This document shows, one piece after another, positions 1 through 8,500 of a stretch of 36,737 bases of DNA. Made by a program: the position numbers and the translations under genes. The notes beneath the pieces were generated by a model that searched no databases, had not been told where the DNA came from, and was given only the letters and a program-made list of their open reading frames with translations. Positions within the stretch are counted from its first letter, which is position 1; each line of letters begins with the position of its first letter. This stretch comes from Clostridia bacterium (lineage in GTDB: Bacteria > Bacillota > Clostridia > Oscillospirales > Acutalibacteraceae), in assembly GCA_017433225.1 (NCBI GenBank), contig JAFRHS010000042.1, positions 1-36,737 on the forward strand, written 5' to 3'.

Positions 1-1101
1 GCCGCCGAGTTCGCGACCACGGAGAACATCAACTTCATGGCGGTCCACGCGAAGGGCCTCATCTGCATGCCCATGAGCGGCAAGCGCTGTGACGACCTGG
101 GCCTCACCCAGATGGTCACCGCCAACACCGACAACCATGAGACGGCATTCACGGTCTCCATCGACCACATGAGCACCACCACCGGCATCTCGGCCGTCGA
201 GCGGTCCATCACGGCCCTCAAGACCGTCGAGGAGGGCGTCCGGCCCCATGAATTCCGCAGACCCGGACACATGTTCCCGCTGCGGGCCAAAGACGGCGGC
301 GTGCTCGTCCGTTCCGGCCACACCGAGGCGACGGTCGACCTCATGCGCATCGCCGGCCTCAAAGACGCGGGCCTCTGCTGCGAGATCATGCGCGACGACG
401 GCACCATGATGCGGACCACCGAACTCCTGCAGTTCGCGGAGAAGTACGACATCACCGCCATCACCATCGCGGACCTCATCAAATACCGGCTCAACCATGA
501 GAGCCTCGTCATCCGGGAAGCGGACGCGGACCTCCCGACGGCTTACGGCCACTTCAAGATCTACGGTTACCGCAACTCCGTCAACGGTGAACAGCACGTC
601 GCCCTCGTCATGGGCGATGTAGCGGACGGCGAACCGGTCCTGTGCCGGGTCCATTCCGAATGCCTTACCGGCGACGTCTTCGGTTCCGAGCGCTGCGACT
701 GCGGCGATCAGCTCCACCAGGCGATGAAGCAGATCGCCGAAGAGGGGCGCGGTGTCGTTGTGTACCTCCGCCAGGAGGGAAGAGGCATCGGCCTTCTCAA
801 CAAGCTCAAGGCCTATGAGCTGCAGGAACAGGGCTACGACACCGTCGAAGCGAACCTGAAACTCGGCTTCCCGGCAGACATGCGGGAGTACGGCGTCGGC
901 GCACAGATCCTCCGGGATATCGGCGCAAGACGGCTCCGCCTGCTCACGAACAATCCGGCCAAGATCAACGGCCTGGAACCCTACGGTATCACGATCGAGG
1001 AGCGGGTGCCGATCCAGATCAAAGCCCAGCCCCACGATTTCAAATACTTACTCACGAAACAGCGGAAAATGCATCACATGACAGAATACAAGGAGGACTG
1101 A
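1..1101 (+). CDS. ribBA: RibBA, bifunctional DHBP synthase / GTP cyclohydrolase II (5' end cut off by window)
   Basis: Makes both riboflavin precursors: dihydroxybutanone phosphate from ribulose 5-phosphate and the pyrimidine from GTP. The open frame runs from base 1 ([13 protein letters not shown]) and aligns with the usual RibB text, so the Met at 37 is internal and the true start lies upstream. About 366 residues remain of a family length near 400. The acidic catalytic loop of RibB should lie just outside the window. The cyclohydrolase half starts near residue 180 and keeps the zinc cysteines C221, C232 and C234 ([15 protein letters not shown]) and the RQEGRGIGL catalytic stretch. It is followed after 3 bases by ribH, whose ribosome site (aggagga, 1091-1097) overlaps the end of this gene, as in rib operons. 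Confidence 0.97.
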   Translation, partial: AAEFATTENINFMAVHAKGLICMPMSGKRCDDLGLTQMVTANTDNHETAFTVSIDHMSTTTGISAVERSITALKTVEEGVRPHEFRRPGHMFPLRAKDGGVLVRSGHTEATVDLMRIAGLKDAGLCCEIMRDDGTMMRTTELLQFAEKYDITAITIADLIKYRLNHESLVIREADADLPTAYGHFKIYGYRNSVNGEQHVALVMGDVADGEPVLCRVHSECLTGDVFGSERCDCGDQLHQAMKQIAEEGRGVVVYLRQEGRGIGLLNKLKAYELQEQGYDTVEANLKLGFPADMREYGVGAQILRDIGARRLRLLTNNPAKINGLEPYGITIEERVPIQIKAQPHDFKYLLTKQRKMHHMTEYKED

Positions 1102-1104
1102 ATC

Positions 1105-1569
1105 ATGAAAACTTTTGAAGGAAACGTCGTAGCCAAAAACGTAAAAATTGCCATTGTTGCAGCCCGGTTCAACGAATTCATCGTCTCGAAACTCATCGGC
1201 GGTGCGGAAGACGCGCTTCTCCGCCACGGTGTGAAAGAGGACGACATCACCCTCGCCTGGGTGCCCGGCGCCTTCGAGATCCCGGTCATCGCGAAGAAAC
1301 TCGCCGAGTCCGGCAAGTATGACGCGGTCCTGTGCCTCGGCGCGGTCATCCGCGGCGACACTTCCCACTATGACTATGTCTGTGCCGAAGTCTCCAAGGG
1401 CATCGCGCAGGTCGAACTGGCCACCGGCGTCCCGACCCTCTTCGGCGTCGTGACCACCGACAACATCGAGCAGGCCATCCAGCGCGCCGGCACCAAGTCC
1501 GGAAACAAGGGCTACGATGTTGCGTGCTCTGCCATCGAGATGGTAAACTTGATCAAAGCCATCGGCTGA
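1105..1569 (+). CDS. ribH: 6,7-dimethyl-8-ribityllumazine synthase
   Basis: Condenses the two RibBA products into lumazine, the penultimate step of riboflavin synthesis; the family forms 60-subunit or pentameric shells in the cytoplasm. The 154-residue length is typical. Visible motifs are AARFNEF (19-25), WVPGAFEIP (52-60) and [14 protein letters not shown] (79-92) with the catalytic His88. The ATG at 1105 follows an aggagga site at good spacing. It lies directly behind ribBA in one operon. The riboflavin synthase and RibD genes that usually complete the set would have to lie upstream, outside the window. Confidence 0.98.
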   Translation: MKTFEGNVVAKNVKIAIVAARFNEFIVSKLIGGAEDALLRHGVKEDDITLAWVPGAFEIPVIAKKLAESGKYDAVLCLGAVIRGDTSHYDYVCAEVSKGIAQVELATGVPTLFGVVTTDNIEQAIQRAGTKSGNKGYDVACSAIEMVNLIKAIG

Positions 1570-1593
1570 ATCTGAACCTTTGGAGGCACGCTC

Positions 1594-2250
1594 ATGCAAC
1601 TGCCCAAACTGGCTGTCTTCGACATGGACGGGCTCCTCTTCGACACCGAACGGGTGCTGATGGAGGAGAACGCCGTCGTCATGGCGGAACACGGATATAC
1701 CCAGGACTACGATGAATATGTCCAGACCATCGGGACCGCGGACGAGGAATTCTTCGGAAGACTCTACGAGATCCACGGTCCGGATTACCCTGCCCATGAG
1801 ATCGCGGAGACCTCCCGCCTGCGGGAGATCGAGCGCATGAAGCGGGAAGGGGTGCCGGTGAAACCGGGCATCCCGGAACTGCTGCAGTTCTTCCGCGCCC
1901 GGGAGATCCCCTGCTGTGTCGCGACTTCGACCATCCGCTCCGACGCGGAAGCGCTGCTCGAACTGGCGGGCGTCGCGGACTTCTTCTCCTATGTCGTCAC
2001 CAGCGAAGAGGTCGAGCAGTCCAAGCCGAACCCGGATATCTTTCTGCTCGCCTGTGAACGGGGCGATACATCGCCAAAGGACGCGATCGTGTTCGAAGAC
2101 TCTCAGAACGGGATCCTGGCGGCATTCCGCGCGGGCATCCCGGTCGTCTGTATCCCGGATATCAAACAGCCCGAACCGTACTATGCCGAAAAGGCGACGA
2201 AAGTTGTCCCGTCGGCGCTTGACGTTCCCCCTTTGTTTGATTTACACTAA
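1594..2250 (+). CDS. HAD-superfamily phosphatase, beta-phosphoglucomutase-like
   Basis: Cytoplasmic HAD hydrolase of 218 residues with all four motifs: FDMDGLLFDTE with nucleophile D10 and acid D12, T111-S112 in the VATST strand end, K144 in SKPNPDIF, and E168-D169 in VFEDSQNG. A helical C1 cap lies between residues 15 and 90, as in beta-phosphoglucomutase and phosphoglycolate-phosphatase relatives. The ATG at 1594 follows a tggagg site (1580-1585), 24 bases after ribH, so co-transcription is likely. The dephosphorylation of ARPP in riboflavin synthesis is done by HAD enzymes in several bacteria, so a place in the flavin pathway is possible, but the sequence does not show the substrate. Confidence 0.9.
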   Translation: MQLPKLAVFDMDGLLFDTERVLMEENAVVMAEHGYTQDYDEYVQTIGTADEEFFGRLYEIHGPDYPAHEIAETSRLREIERMKREGVPVKPGIPELLQFFRAREIPCCVATSTIRSDAEALLELAGVADFFSYVVTSEEVEQSKPNPDIFLLACERGDTSPKDAIVFEDSQNGILAAFRAGIPVVCIPDIKQPEPYYAEKATKVVPSALDVPPLFDLH

Positions 2251-2287
2251 TTAGCGTGTGAGAAATCAGAATGAGGGGAAATCCGCT

Positions 2288-2842
2288 ATGACGCAGGAAA
2301 AAGAACGGCAGATCTTACTCTGGGCCGGTGTCGCATCGCTGGTGCTGGCGGCCGTATTGTTTGTGCTGACCATTGTCGTCGACATGCTCGACAACGTCTG
2401 GGAACCGCTCTTTGTCCTGATGCTGGGCCTCGGCTGTCAGTGTGCCATCCGGCTCTTCCTGACGGCGAAGGTGAAGTATGATCACGACCGTCTGTTCGTG
2501 ACCACGTCCGGCTGGTTCCAGAAGAACCGGTTCGACAAGTGGCTCATCAAAAAAGATCCGGTCATGAAGTGGGCGGACCTGTCGGACTACAATGAGGACG
2601 CATTCCTCGTGGTCCCCGGACAGAGGGAGCTGACCGTCCAGCACACCTGTACGCTGGAACTGCTCAACCTTCTTGCCGCGGTCCTTGCTTACCTGCCCCT
2701 CGTCATGATCATCCCGGCCGACCGCAAACTCGAGGCACTTCTCGTGCTGCTGGTGCCGGCCGTCCTGTTCTCCGCGTGGGCCGTCTTTTCCGTTGTCCGC
2801 GCGAGACATTACCGATTCCAAGTGAAAGCCGGGAGGGCTTGA
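2288..2842 (+). CDS. Small membrane protein with four predicted helices, unknown function
   Basis: I do not recognise a family. The 184-residue protein has four hydrophobic stretches, arranged as two N-terminal helices (about residues 10-35 and 42-62), a polar central part of about 55 residues (KVKYDHDR..QRELTVQ) and two C-terminal helices (about 118-140 and 144-168). A GTG at 2258 would add ten residues, but the ATG at 2288 is preferred because gagggga (2273-2279) stands at normal spacing before it. It ends one base before the next gene, so the two are probably translated together. No enzymatic motif is visible. Confidence 0.75.
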   Translation: MTQEKERQILLWAGVASLVLAAVLFVLTIVVDMLDNVWEPLFVLMLGLGCQCAIRLFLTAKVKYDHDRLFVTTSGWFQKNRFDKWLIKKDPVMKWADLSDYNEDAFLVVPGQRELTVQHTCTLELLNLLAAVLAYLPLVMIIPADRKLEALLVLLVPAVLFSAWAVFSVVRARHYRFQVKAGRA

Positions 2843-2843
2843 T

Positions 2844-3620
2844 ATGGCAGAGACCAAAAAACCGATCGAAGAGGTGTCCGTGGAGGACGCACAGGCAATG
2901 TTCGCCAATGCCGCGAAGGCACTCGGCGGCACCGGCGGACGCTCCGCGGGCTTCCGAAGAGTCTCCATCCCTGTGAGCGAACCGGTCCGTCCGGAACCGC
3001 TTCCGACCGAAGAGGCGAAACCCGTGGTCGAAGAGATCATCGACGGGGAACGCTATGTGGCGCCTGCCGCGCCCCCGGTCCGCACCGTCGAACCGGAAAA
3101 GCCCCAGAGCAAGCGCAAGGCCTGGTACCTCAAGAAACGGCAGGAGGAAGAGGAGGAGTCCCTTCCCATCTCGAAAGAGAAGCTGAGAGAGCGCAAGGCG
3201 GCGAGAGAGGCCGCGGAAGAGGCGGAAGCCATCGCTGCTGCCGCCGTCGCCGCACCCGTCGTCGAGGAACTCGCAGAAGACGAGGACATCCGTATTGCGG
3301 AGTCCCATCCGTCCCGTCTCTCGACCGAAGACGACTACAACGATGACCGCTACGATTTCGGCGCCACCACCGTCATCCCCAGTGCCGTCGTGTTCGATTA
3401 CTACGACGACTATGAAGACGAGTACGATGACGACTACGAGCCCACCAACGCGGACCTCGAAGAGGAAGTCTCGTTCTCGGCCCTCGAAGAGGCGCTGAAC
3501 CGCCATAAACAGGTCTACGGCGACACCCGCAAAGGCCGACGGAACCGTTACCACGATTACGGCTTCGGGATGGGCATCACGTTCGACGGCCCCGACTCCG
3601 AGGACGACGAAGACTACTAA
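2844..3620 (+). CDS. Highly acidic, low-complexity protein, unknown function
   Basis: 258 residues without a signal peptide or membrane helix. The N-terminal 90 residues are mixed and proline-containing. The middle (about 90-150) is a charged Lys/Glu/Ala-rich stretch likely to form helix or coiled coil (KKRQEEEEESLPISKEKLRERK). The C-terminal third is rich in Asp, Glu and Tyr (DYYDDYEDEYDDDYEPT). The ATG at 2844 follows ggaggg closely behind the preceding membrane-protein gene. It resembles in composition the cytoplasmic halves of the two membrane proteins at 34583-36561, but those have a transmembrane segment and this one does not. No domain recognised. Confidence 0.8.
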   Translation: MAETKKPIEEVSVEDAQAMFANAAKALGGTGGRSAGFRRVSIPVSEPVRPEPLPTEEAKPVVEEIIDGERYVAPAAPPVRTVEPEKPQSKRKAWYLKKRQEEEEESLPISKEKLRERKAAREAAEEAEAIAAAAVAAPVVEELAEDEDIRIAESHPSRLSTEDDYNDDRYDFGATTVIPSAVVFDYYDDYEDEYDDDYEPTNADLEEEVSFSALEEALNRHKQVYGDTRKGRRNRYHDYGFGMGITFDGPDSEDDEDY

Positions 3621-3627
3621 GAATAAA

Positions 3628-3662
3628 AGACCTCAGGACCGTTGTCCTGAGGTCTCTTTTTT
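3628..3662. terminator. Rho-independent terminator after the rib operon
   Basis: A perfect 12-bp stem (3628-3639 with 3644-3655, agacctcaggac and its complement) and a cgtt loop are followed by a T-rich tail. A-rich bases before the stem make it usable in the other direction as well. It separates the rib operon from the convergent small gene at 3671-3991. Confidence 0.93.
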
Positions 3663-3670
3663 GTGTCTCG

Positions 3671-3991
3671 TTATTCGTTGTCGTCCCGCATCCGCTCGAC
3701 GATCTTCCGGGACTCCTGCGTCATGTCGTCCATCTTCTCGGCGTTGTACCGCATGGTGGTAAGACCGTAGGCGACCGCGATGACTCCGACGATGGCACCG
3801 AAGATGAGGATCTTTCGGATCTGCTGCCCGAAGCTCGGTTCGGCTTTGTCGGCTTCCGCCTCTGCCGCCTGTTCTGCGACGACCGTGGTTTCTGCCGGCA
3901 CAGTCGTGGCCGCCAGAGCGGTGGTGCCGAGAAGGCTCGCGAAGACTATCATCAGTGCGAGCAGCATGGAGACGAATTTCATATGTTTCAT
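3671..3991 (-). CDS. Small secreted/anchored protein with signal peptide and one C-terminal membrane helix
   Basis: 106 residues. A Lys-containing N-terminus and a hydrophobic core (about 6-24) end in TALA-A, a good signal peptidase I site. An Ala/Glu/Thr-rich linker of about 30 residues follows, then a membrane helix (ILIFGAIVGVIAVAYGL, about residues 63-79) and a charged tail of 26 residues. If the signal is cleaved this is a type I single-pass protein with a tiny outside domain. The ATG at 3991 follows aggga on the reverse strand; an ATG three codons further in is possible. A minus-strand TATAAT lies at 4043-4038. No family recognised. Confidence 0.75.
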   Translation of the reverse strand: MKHMKFVSMLLALMIVFASLLGTTALAATTVPAETTVVAEQAAEAEADKAEPSFGQQIRKILIFGAIVGVIAVAYGLTTMRYNAEKMDDMTQESRKIVERMRDDNE

Positions 3992-4037
3992 AGGTGATTC
4001 TCCCTGTATCTGTCATTTTTGGTCCATTGCTGACAGT

Positions 4038-4043
4038 ATTATA
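4038..4043 (-). promoter_or_regulatory. -10 element for the small membrane protein gene
   Basis: The reverse strand reads TATAAT here, about 47 bases before the start codon at 3991. No convincing -35 hexamer is seen 16-18 bases upstream, so the promoter call rests on the -10 only. Confidence 0.5.
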
Positions 4044-4075
4044 GCACAGGAGAGCCATAAGAACCATTCTTGGGT

Positions 4076-4103
4076 CTGTCATTTTTTTCCGGCATGGTAT
4101 AAT
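4076..4103 (+). promoter_or_regulatory. Probable promoter for sbcDC
   Basis: CTGTCA (4076-4081, four of six consensus bases), a 16-base spacer and a perfect TATAAT (4098-4103), ending 38 bases before the sbcD start. It lies back to back with the minus-strand -10 at 4038-4043. Confidence 0.6.
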
Positions 4104-4141
4104 GATTCTCAGAGACCCCTACCCGGAAAAGGAGCAACTGC

Positions 4142-5326
4142 ATGAAACTATTCCATCTCGCGGACCTGCACATCGGAAAACAGATCCATGGCGTTTCTCT
4201 GCTGCCGGACCAGCGCTACATTCTGGAGCAGGTCCTCGAAGCGGTGAAACGGCAACGGCCGGACGCCGTTCTGCTCTGCGGTGACATCTACGACAAACCG
4301 CAGATCGCCCGGGAGGCCGAGAAACTCTATGACTGGTTCCTCACCGAACTGACCGCCTGCGGCCAGCCGGTCCTCATCATCAGCGGGAACCACGACTCGG
4401 CGGCCCACGTGGGCTATTTCTCCGACCTTCTCAAAAAGAATCAGCTCTACACGACGGCTCCGGAATTCACCGGGGTCCGGGAGTCTGTGACGCTCGAAGA
4501 CGACCACGGTCCCGTGCACTTCTGGCTGATGCCCTTCCTGAAGCCCGTCGACGTGCGGGCGGCTTACCCGGAAGACGAGTACCCGGACGTGCAGACCGAC
4601 AGCTACCACCACGCCATCGGCTCGGTAGTGGCGCAGATGGACGTGGACCCGTCGGAGCGCAATGTCCTGCTGGCGCACCAGTTCGTCGTGAAGAACGTGG
4701 GTGCGGGGGAGGACCCCGGTGTGGAAAAGACCGACTCGGAAGTCCTCAGCATCGGCGGCATCGACTGCGTCGGCGCCGACCTGTTCGACGGCTTCGACTA
4801 TGTCGCGCTGGGACATTTACATCGCCCCCAGAAAGCAGGGCGGGAGACGGTCCGCTACAGCGGGACGCCCCTCAAATACTCCTTCTCCGAAGCGAACGAC
4901 AGAAAGAGCATCACGGTCGTGGACCTCGGTCCCAAGGGCGATGTACGTCTTGATACGCTCCCACTTACCCCGATGCGGGACATGCGGCGCATTTCCGGGA
5001 CCTTCGCCGAAGTCACGGAGCGGGACTATTACGAACAGCAGGAGCGTGATGACTACCTCGAGATCACGCTGACCGACGACACCGAAGTCCCCGGCGCGTT
5101 CTCGAAACTGCGGACCATCTATCCGAACCTTCTGTCTTTGCGGTATGCTGGGACAGAACGGTCCTTCACGCCCTCCGGTCTTTCGGTGAAAGAACTCGAA
5201 GAGGCCGACCCCTTCGACCTGGTCTCCGGGTTCTTCCGGGAGCAGACCGGGAAAGAACTGCGCCCCGAGCAGGAGGACCTGCTCAAAGGCCTGATGACGG
5301 AACTGTGGGGAGGTGACGAGGCATGA
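4142..5326 (+). CDS. sbcD: SbcD, nuclease subunit of the SbcCD (Mre11-Rad50-type) complex
   Basis: Mn-dependent exo/endonuclease subunit that, with SbcC, opens hairpins and trims protein-blocked or palindromic DNA ends. The 394 residues carry the calcineurin-like phosphoesterase motifs: D8 and H10 (HLADLHIGK), D48 (LCGDIYD), N83-H84-D85 (SGNHDS), H179 (LAHQF), and H225 and H227 (ALGHLHRPQ). The C-terminal part (about 280-394) corresponds to the capping and SbcC-binding region. The ATG at 4142 follows aaaggag. The stop codon overlaps the start of sbcC by four bases (ATGA, 5323-5326), so the subunits are translationally coupled. Confidence 0.96.
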   Translation: MKLFHLADLHIGKQIHGVSLLPDQRYILEQVLEAVKRQRPDAVLLCGDIYDKPQIAREAEKLYDWFLTELTACGQPVLIISGNHDSAAHVGYFSDLLKKNQLYTTAPEFTGVRESVTLEDDHGPVHFWLMPFLKPVDVRAAYPEDEYPDVQTDSYHHAIGSVVAQMDVDPSERNVLLAHQFVVKNVGAGEDPGVEKTDSEVLSIGGIDCVGADLFDGFDYVALGHLHRPQKAGRETVRYSGTPLKYSFSEANDRKSITVVDLGPKGDVRLDTLPLTPMRDMRRISGTFAEVTERDYYEQQERDDYLEITLTDDTEVPGAFSKLRTIYPNLLSLRYAGTERSFTPSGLSVKELEEADPFDLVSGFFREQTGKELRPEQEDLLKGLMTELWGGDEA

Positions 5327-8082
5327 GACCACTGAGCCTGACCCTGTCCGCGTTCGGCCCGTATGCCGGGGAGACGACCATCGACTTCTCGAAACTCGGA
5401 GACAGCGGACTGTACCTCATCACCGGCGATACCGGCGCGGGGAAGACCACCCTGTTCGACGCCATCGTCTATGCCATTTACGGCTCTGCCAGCGGCAGCG
5501 ACCGCGGCGGAAAGGACCTCGCCAGTAAGTATGCGGGCGAAGACGCGGCCTCCTATGTGGACTTCACGTTTTCCAACCGCGGAGCAGAATACCGGGTCTT
5601 CCGTTGTGTCAACAATGAGGGCCGGCGAAAAGTCGTGATCGGCGACAAGAACCAGCTCCAGGAAGCGGTCCTGTTCGACGGAAACGGGAAGCCCATCGCG
5701 CACAAAGTCAGGGAAGTGACCGCAAAGGTCGAGGAAGTCCTTGGCCTCACCCGGGACCAGTTCGTGCAGATCGTCATGATCGCTCAGGGGCAGTTCCGGG
5801 AACTGCTGACGGCCAGTGAAGACGTTCGCGGTCCCATCCTCAAAAAGCTGTTCCAGACCGAACCGTATGCAAACCTGCAGGACCGGATCAACGCGGAAGC
5901 CAATGCCCAGAACGCGGTCTGCGCCGACCTGCGCCGGGACCTCGACCATGTCGTGAAGACGGTCGCGTTCGGCGATGAGGAATCCTTCGATGCGGAGGCC
6001 GCTGAAGCCCGTTCAGAAGAGTTTCTCTCATTTCTGGAGAAACAGGTCGGGGAAGGTCAAAAGGCGCTCGAAGACGCGCAGAGCGAAAAAGAGAAACTGG
6101 ACGAGACTCTTGGCAAACTGCAAAAGCAGAAAGGGACCGATGAGACGCTTTTGAAGCAGGCCGGGGAACTGACCGGTGTGCTTGCGTCTCTGGAAACGGC
6201 TCTCAAATCGTTTGCCGACAGTAAGGCTGCATTTGACACCGAGAACAGCGAAGCGCAGGCGGCGAAGCGAGCGGAACTCAGTGCCCGTGTCGCGCTCGAG
6301 ACGAAACAGCTCGGCGAGTACGAGAAACTCGATGAAAAACAGAAAGCGTTTGACGCGTTTTTGAAAGACCTCGAAGAAAAAGAGACGCGGTTTGCCCAAA
6401 CCGCAAAACTGCAGAGCGCTGAAGAGGAATATCAGATAAAACTCGAGGCAGAGCAGAACGACCTGCTCTCCGTCCCGAAAGAACAGACCGAATGGTCCCA
6501 TGCGAGGGACGCGGCGGCAGAGCGGGGCAAAGCACTGGACGATCTTCAGACACGGCTGGATAGCTATGCGGCCGGAAAGAAGACCCTGAAACAGCTGCAG
6601 GACGACTATGCGGAAAAGAAACACCAATACGATGGCGCCGAGGCTTTGCGGAAGGCACTGGAGGACCAGTACCTGAATGCGCAGGCCGGCATCCTCGCGG
6701 AGACACTCGTCGACGGAGAACCCTGTCCGGTCTGCGGCTCTACGAGCCATCCGCACTGCGCGGTCCTTCCGGAGGACACCCCCGAGAAAGCCGATGTGGA
6801 CCGGGCCAAGGCAAATGAGAAGACTGCCCGTGAAGCGGTAGACCAAGCGCTCGGCAAAGTGGTCGAACAGCGCTCTTCTCTGGAAGAAAAAGAGAAACAG
6901 CTGTCGAAGGATTGCGAAGCACTCGACCTTCCGCTCGACGAACAGACCGGCTCTGCGCTGCAGGTAAAACGTGCAGAGAACCGGACGCTTCAGGCGGAAC
7001 TGAAGACCGCCGGGGAAGAACTGCAGAAAAAGGCGGAACGCCTCGAAAAACTGAAGGAAGACTTGCCGAAAAAGAAGAGTGCCAATGAGGCACGCGCAAA
7101 AGAACTCGGTGAGCTGAAGACGTCGATCGCCAACCTGTCCGGGCAGAAAGATGCCCGCCAGAAAGAACTGGAAGAGGCGCAGAAGAACCTGCCCTATGCA
7201 TCCCTGCAGAAGGCGAACGAAGCGCTCCGGGGACTGAACAAAAAGCAGAAGGCCTTGGCGGACGCCCTGGAGACGGCACGAAAAGCCTTCGAGACCGCGA
7301 AAGAGAACAAAGTCAGTCTGGAAGCGAAACGGAAAACGCTGGAGACCGGACTGGACGGGTTCGACAAGGAGGCCGCGGAAGCGCGCGCCAGACAGATCGC
7401 CGAATTGACGGAACAGGGGAAAGCCCTCGAGCAGAAGGTCATCGGTTGCACGACGGCCCTTCAGAACGCGAAGCAGGCACAGACCGATGCCGGGAAGAGC
7501 CTCAAAGCGCTTGCCGAAGCCCGTGAAAAACAGCGCTGGCTTTGGGAACTCGACCGGGTCTTCAACGGCAAGCTGACGACCGAAGGCAGACTAAAGCTCG
7601 AGACCTATGTCCAGGCCATCTACTTTGACCAGGTCCTGGCGCACGCGAACCGGCGGCTCTATGCCATGACCGGCGGTCAGTACGAACTCGCCCGGCAGAC
7701 GGAGGCGGGGGACAAGCGGTCCGCTTATGCCCTGAACCTCGACGTCATCGACCACTACGGCGATGTGTCCCGACGCTCGGTCAAAACGCTTTCCGGCGGT
7801 GAGTCGTTCCTGGCCTCACTCGCCCTGGCTCTGGGCCTTTCGGACCTCATCCAGGAGCGCAGCGGCGGCGTCCAGCTCGACACGCTCTTCGTCGATGAGG
7901 GCTTCGGCAGCCTCGACGCGGAGTCGCTCGAAAAGGCGCTGCAGACCCTCGAAGAACTGGGGGCAGAGCACCGCCTGGTCGGCATCATCTCCCACGTAGA
8001 AGAACTGGGACAGCGCATCGACCGGCAGATCGATGTCAGGAAGCTGCCATCCGGCGGAAGCACTGCGACGCTGATCGTCTGA
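5323..8082 (+). CDS. sbcC: SbcC, ATPase/coiled-coil subunit of SbcCD
   Basis: Rad50-like SMC-family ATPase of 919 residues. Order of parts: Walker A TGDTGAGKTT (34-43), a long coiled coil rich in Lys, Glu, Gln and Ala (about 210-460), the zinc hook C468-P-V-C471, the returning coil (about 480-735), ABC signature TLSGGES (near 822), Walker B LFVDEGFGSLD (about 854-864) and the switch His in ISHV (near 890). All parts needed for an active ATPase and hook dimer are present. The ATG at 5323 follows gggaggtg and overlaps the sbcD stop. The coiled-coil DNA is less GC-rich at third positions than the neighbours, which is expected from its Lys/Gln content. Confidence 0.96.
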   Translation: MRPLSLTLSAFGPYAGETTIDFSKLGDSGLYLITGDTGAGKTTLFDAIVYAIYGSASGSDRGGKDLASKYAGEDAASYVDFTFSNRGAEYRVFRCVNNEGRRKVVIGDKNQLQEAVLFDGNGKPIAHKVREVTAKVEEVLGLTRDQFVQIVMIAQGQFRELLTASEDVRGPILKKLFQTEPYANLQDRINAEANAQNAVCADLRRDLDHVVKTVAFGDEESFDAEAAEARSEEFLSFLEKQVGEGQKALEDAQSEKEKLDETLGKLQKQKGTDETLLKQAGELTGVLASLETALKSFADSKAAFDTENSEAQAAKRAELSARVALETKQLGEYEKLDEKQKAFDAFLKDLEEKETRFAQTAKLQSAEEEYQIKLEAEQNDLLSVPKEQTEWSHARDAAAERGKALDDLQTRLDSYAAGKKTLKQLQDDYAEKKHQYDGAEALRKALEDQYLNAQAGILAETLVDGEPCPVCGSTSHPHCAVLPEDTPEKADVDRAKANEKTAREAVDQALGKVVEQRSSLEEKEKQLSKDCEALDLPLDEQTGSALQVKRAENRTLQAELKTAGEELQKKAERLEKLKEDLPKKKSANEARAKELGELKTSIANLSGQKDARQKELEEAQKNLPYASLQKANEALRGLNKKQKALADALETARKAFETAKENKVSLEAKRKTLETGLDGFDKEAAEARARQIAELTEQGKALEQKVIGCTTALQNAKQAQTDAGKSLKALAEAREKQRWLWELDRVFNGKLTTEGRLKLETYVQAIYFDQVLAHANRRLYAMTGGQYELARQTEAGDKRSAYALNLDVIDHYGDVSRRSVKTLSGGESFLASLALALGLSDLIQERSGGVQLDTLFVDEGFGSLDAESLEKALQTLEELGAEHRLVGIISHVEELGQRIDRQIDVRKLPSGGSTATLIV

Positions 8083-8096
8083 GAAACAAAATGTAT

Positions 8097-8133
8097 GCCC
8101 TTTCCGGGTTTTCCGGGGAGGGCGTTTCTTTTC
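8097..8133 (+). terminator. Probable terminator after sbcC
   Basis: A stem gccctttcc (8097-8105) pairs with ggggagggc (8115-8123) with two G-T pairs, followed by gtttctttt. It lies 14 bases behind the sbcC stop and before the tRNA promoter. Confidence 0.65.
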
Positions 8134-8143
8134 CGGCAATCGT

Positions 8144-8172
8144 TTGACACCAAATAGTAAATGTGTTAGCAT
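8144..8172 (+). promoter_or_regulatory. Promoter of tRNA-Ser(UGA)
   Basis: A perfect TTGACA (8144-8149), a 17-base spacer and TAGCAT (8167-8172, four of six). The predicted start near 8179 is a few bases before the mature tRNA end at 8186. Confidence 0.8.
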
Positions 8173-8185
8173 AGTTCCGCTGTAC

Positions 8186-8274
8186 GGAGGGTTACCGAAG
8201 TGGTCATAACGGGGCGGTCTTGAAAACCGTTAGGCGGCAACGTCACGTGGGTTCGAATCCCACACCCTCCGCCA
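8186..8274 (+). tRNA. tRNA-Ser (anticodon UGA)
   Basis: The acceptor stem ggagggt (8186-8192) pairs with accctcc (8264-8270), with discriminator G8271 and an encoded CCA (8272-8274). The anticodon loop CTTGAAA has TGA at 8221-8223. The long variable arm expected for serine tRNAs is present (ggcggcaacgtc), and the T-arm reads gtggg-ttcgaat-cccac. It has its own promoter. It should read UCA, UCG and UCU codons. Confidence 0.97.
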
Positions 8275-8360
8275 CTTTTTCCTTTACAGCCACCAATAAA
8301 AATGGTAAACTGTTAAGGCATTCAGCACAGACAACTCAATATTGTCACTGACTTTGACCT

Positions 8361-8452
8361 GGAGAAGTACCCAAGAGGCCGAAGGGGCTCCCCTGCTAAG
8401 GGAGTAGGGCGTGATGAACGTCGCGGGGGTTCAAATCCCCCCTTCTCCGCCA
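8361..8452 (+). tRNA. tRNA-Ser (anticodon GCU)
   Basis: The acceptor stem ggagaag (8361-8367) pairs with cttctcc (8442-8448), with discriminator G8449 and an encoded CCA (8450-8452). The anticodon loop CTGCTAA has GCT at 8395-8397, reading AGC and AGU. The long variable arm and T-arm (ggggg-ttcaaat-ccccc) are visible. No clear promoter was found between it and the upstream tRNA, so it may be co-transcribed with tRNA-Ser(UGA). Its last 19 bases are repeated exactly at 8609-8627. Confidence 0.97.
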
Positions 8453-8458
8453 AACGCA

Positions 8459-8486
8459 AAACCAGACCTATATGGTCTGGTTTTTG
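8459..8486 (+). terminator. Terminator after tRNA-Ser(GCU)
   Basis: The stem aaaccagacc and ggtctggttt (8459-8468 with 8474-8483), with a five-base loop, is followed by T-rich sequence. It lies seven bases behind the CCA end. Confidence 0.9.
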
Positions 8487-8500
8487 TGTTTTACAGAACA

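Noticed and set aside
2258-2287. GTG start for the four-helix membrane protein
   Set aside because: The ribosome site gagggga lies downstream of it and fits the ATG at 2288.
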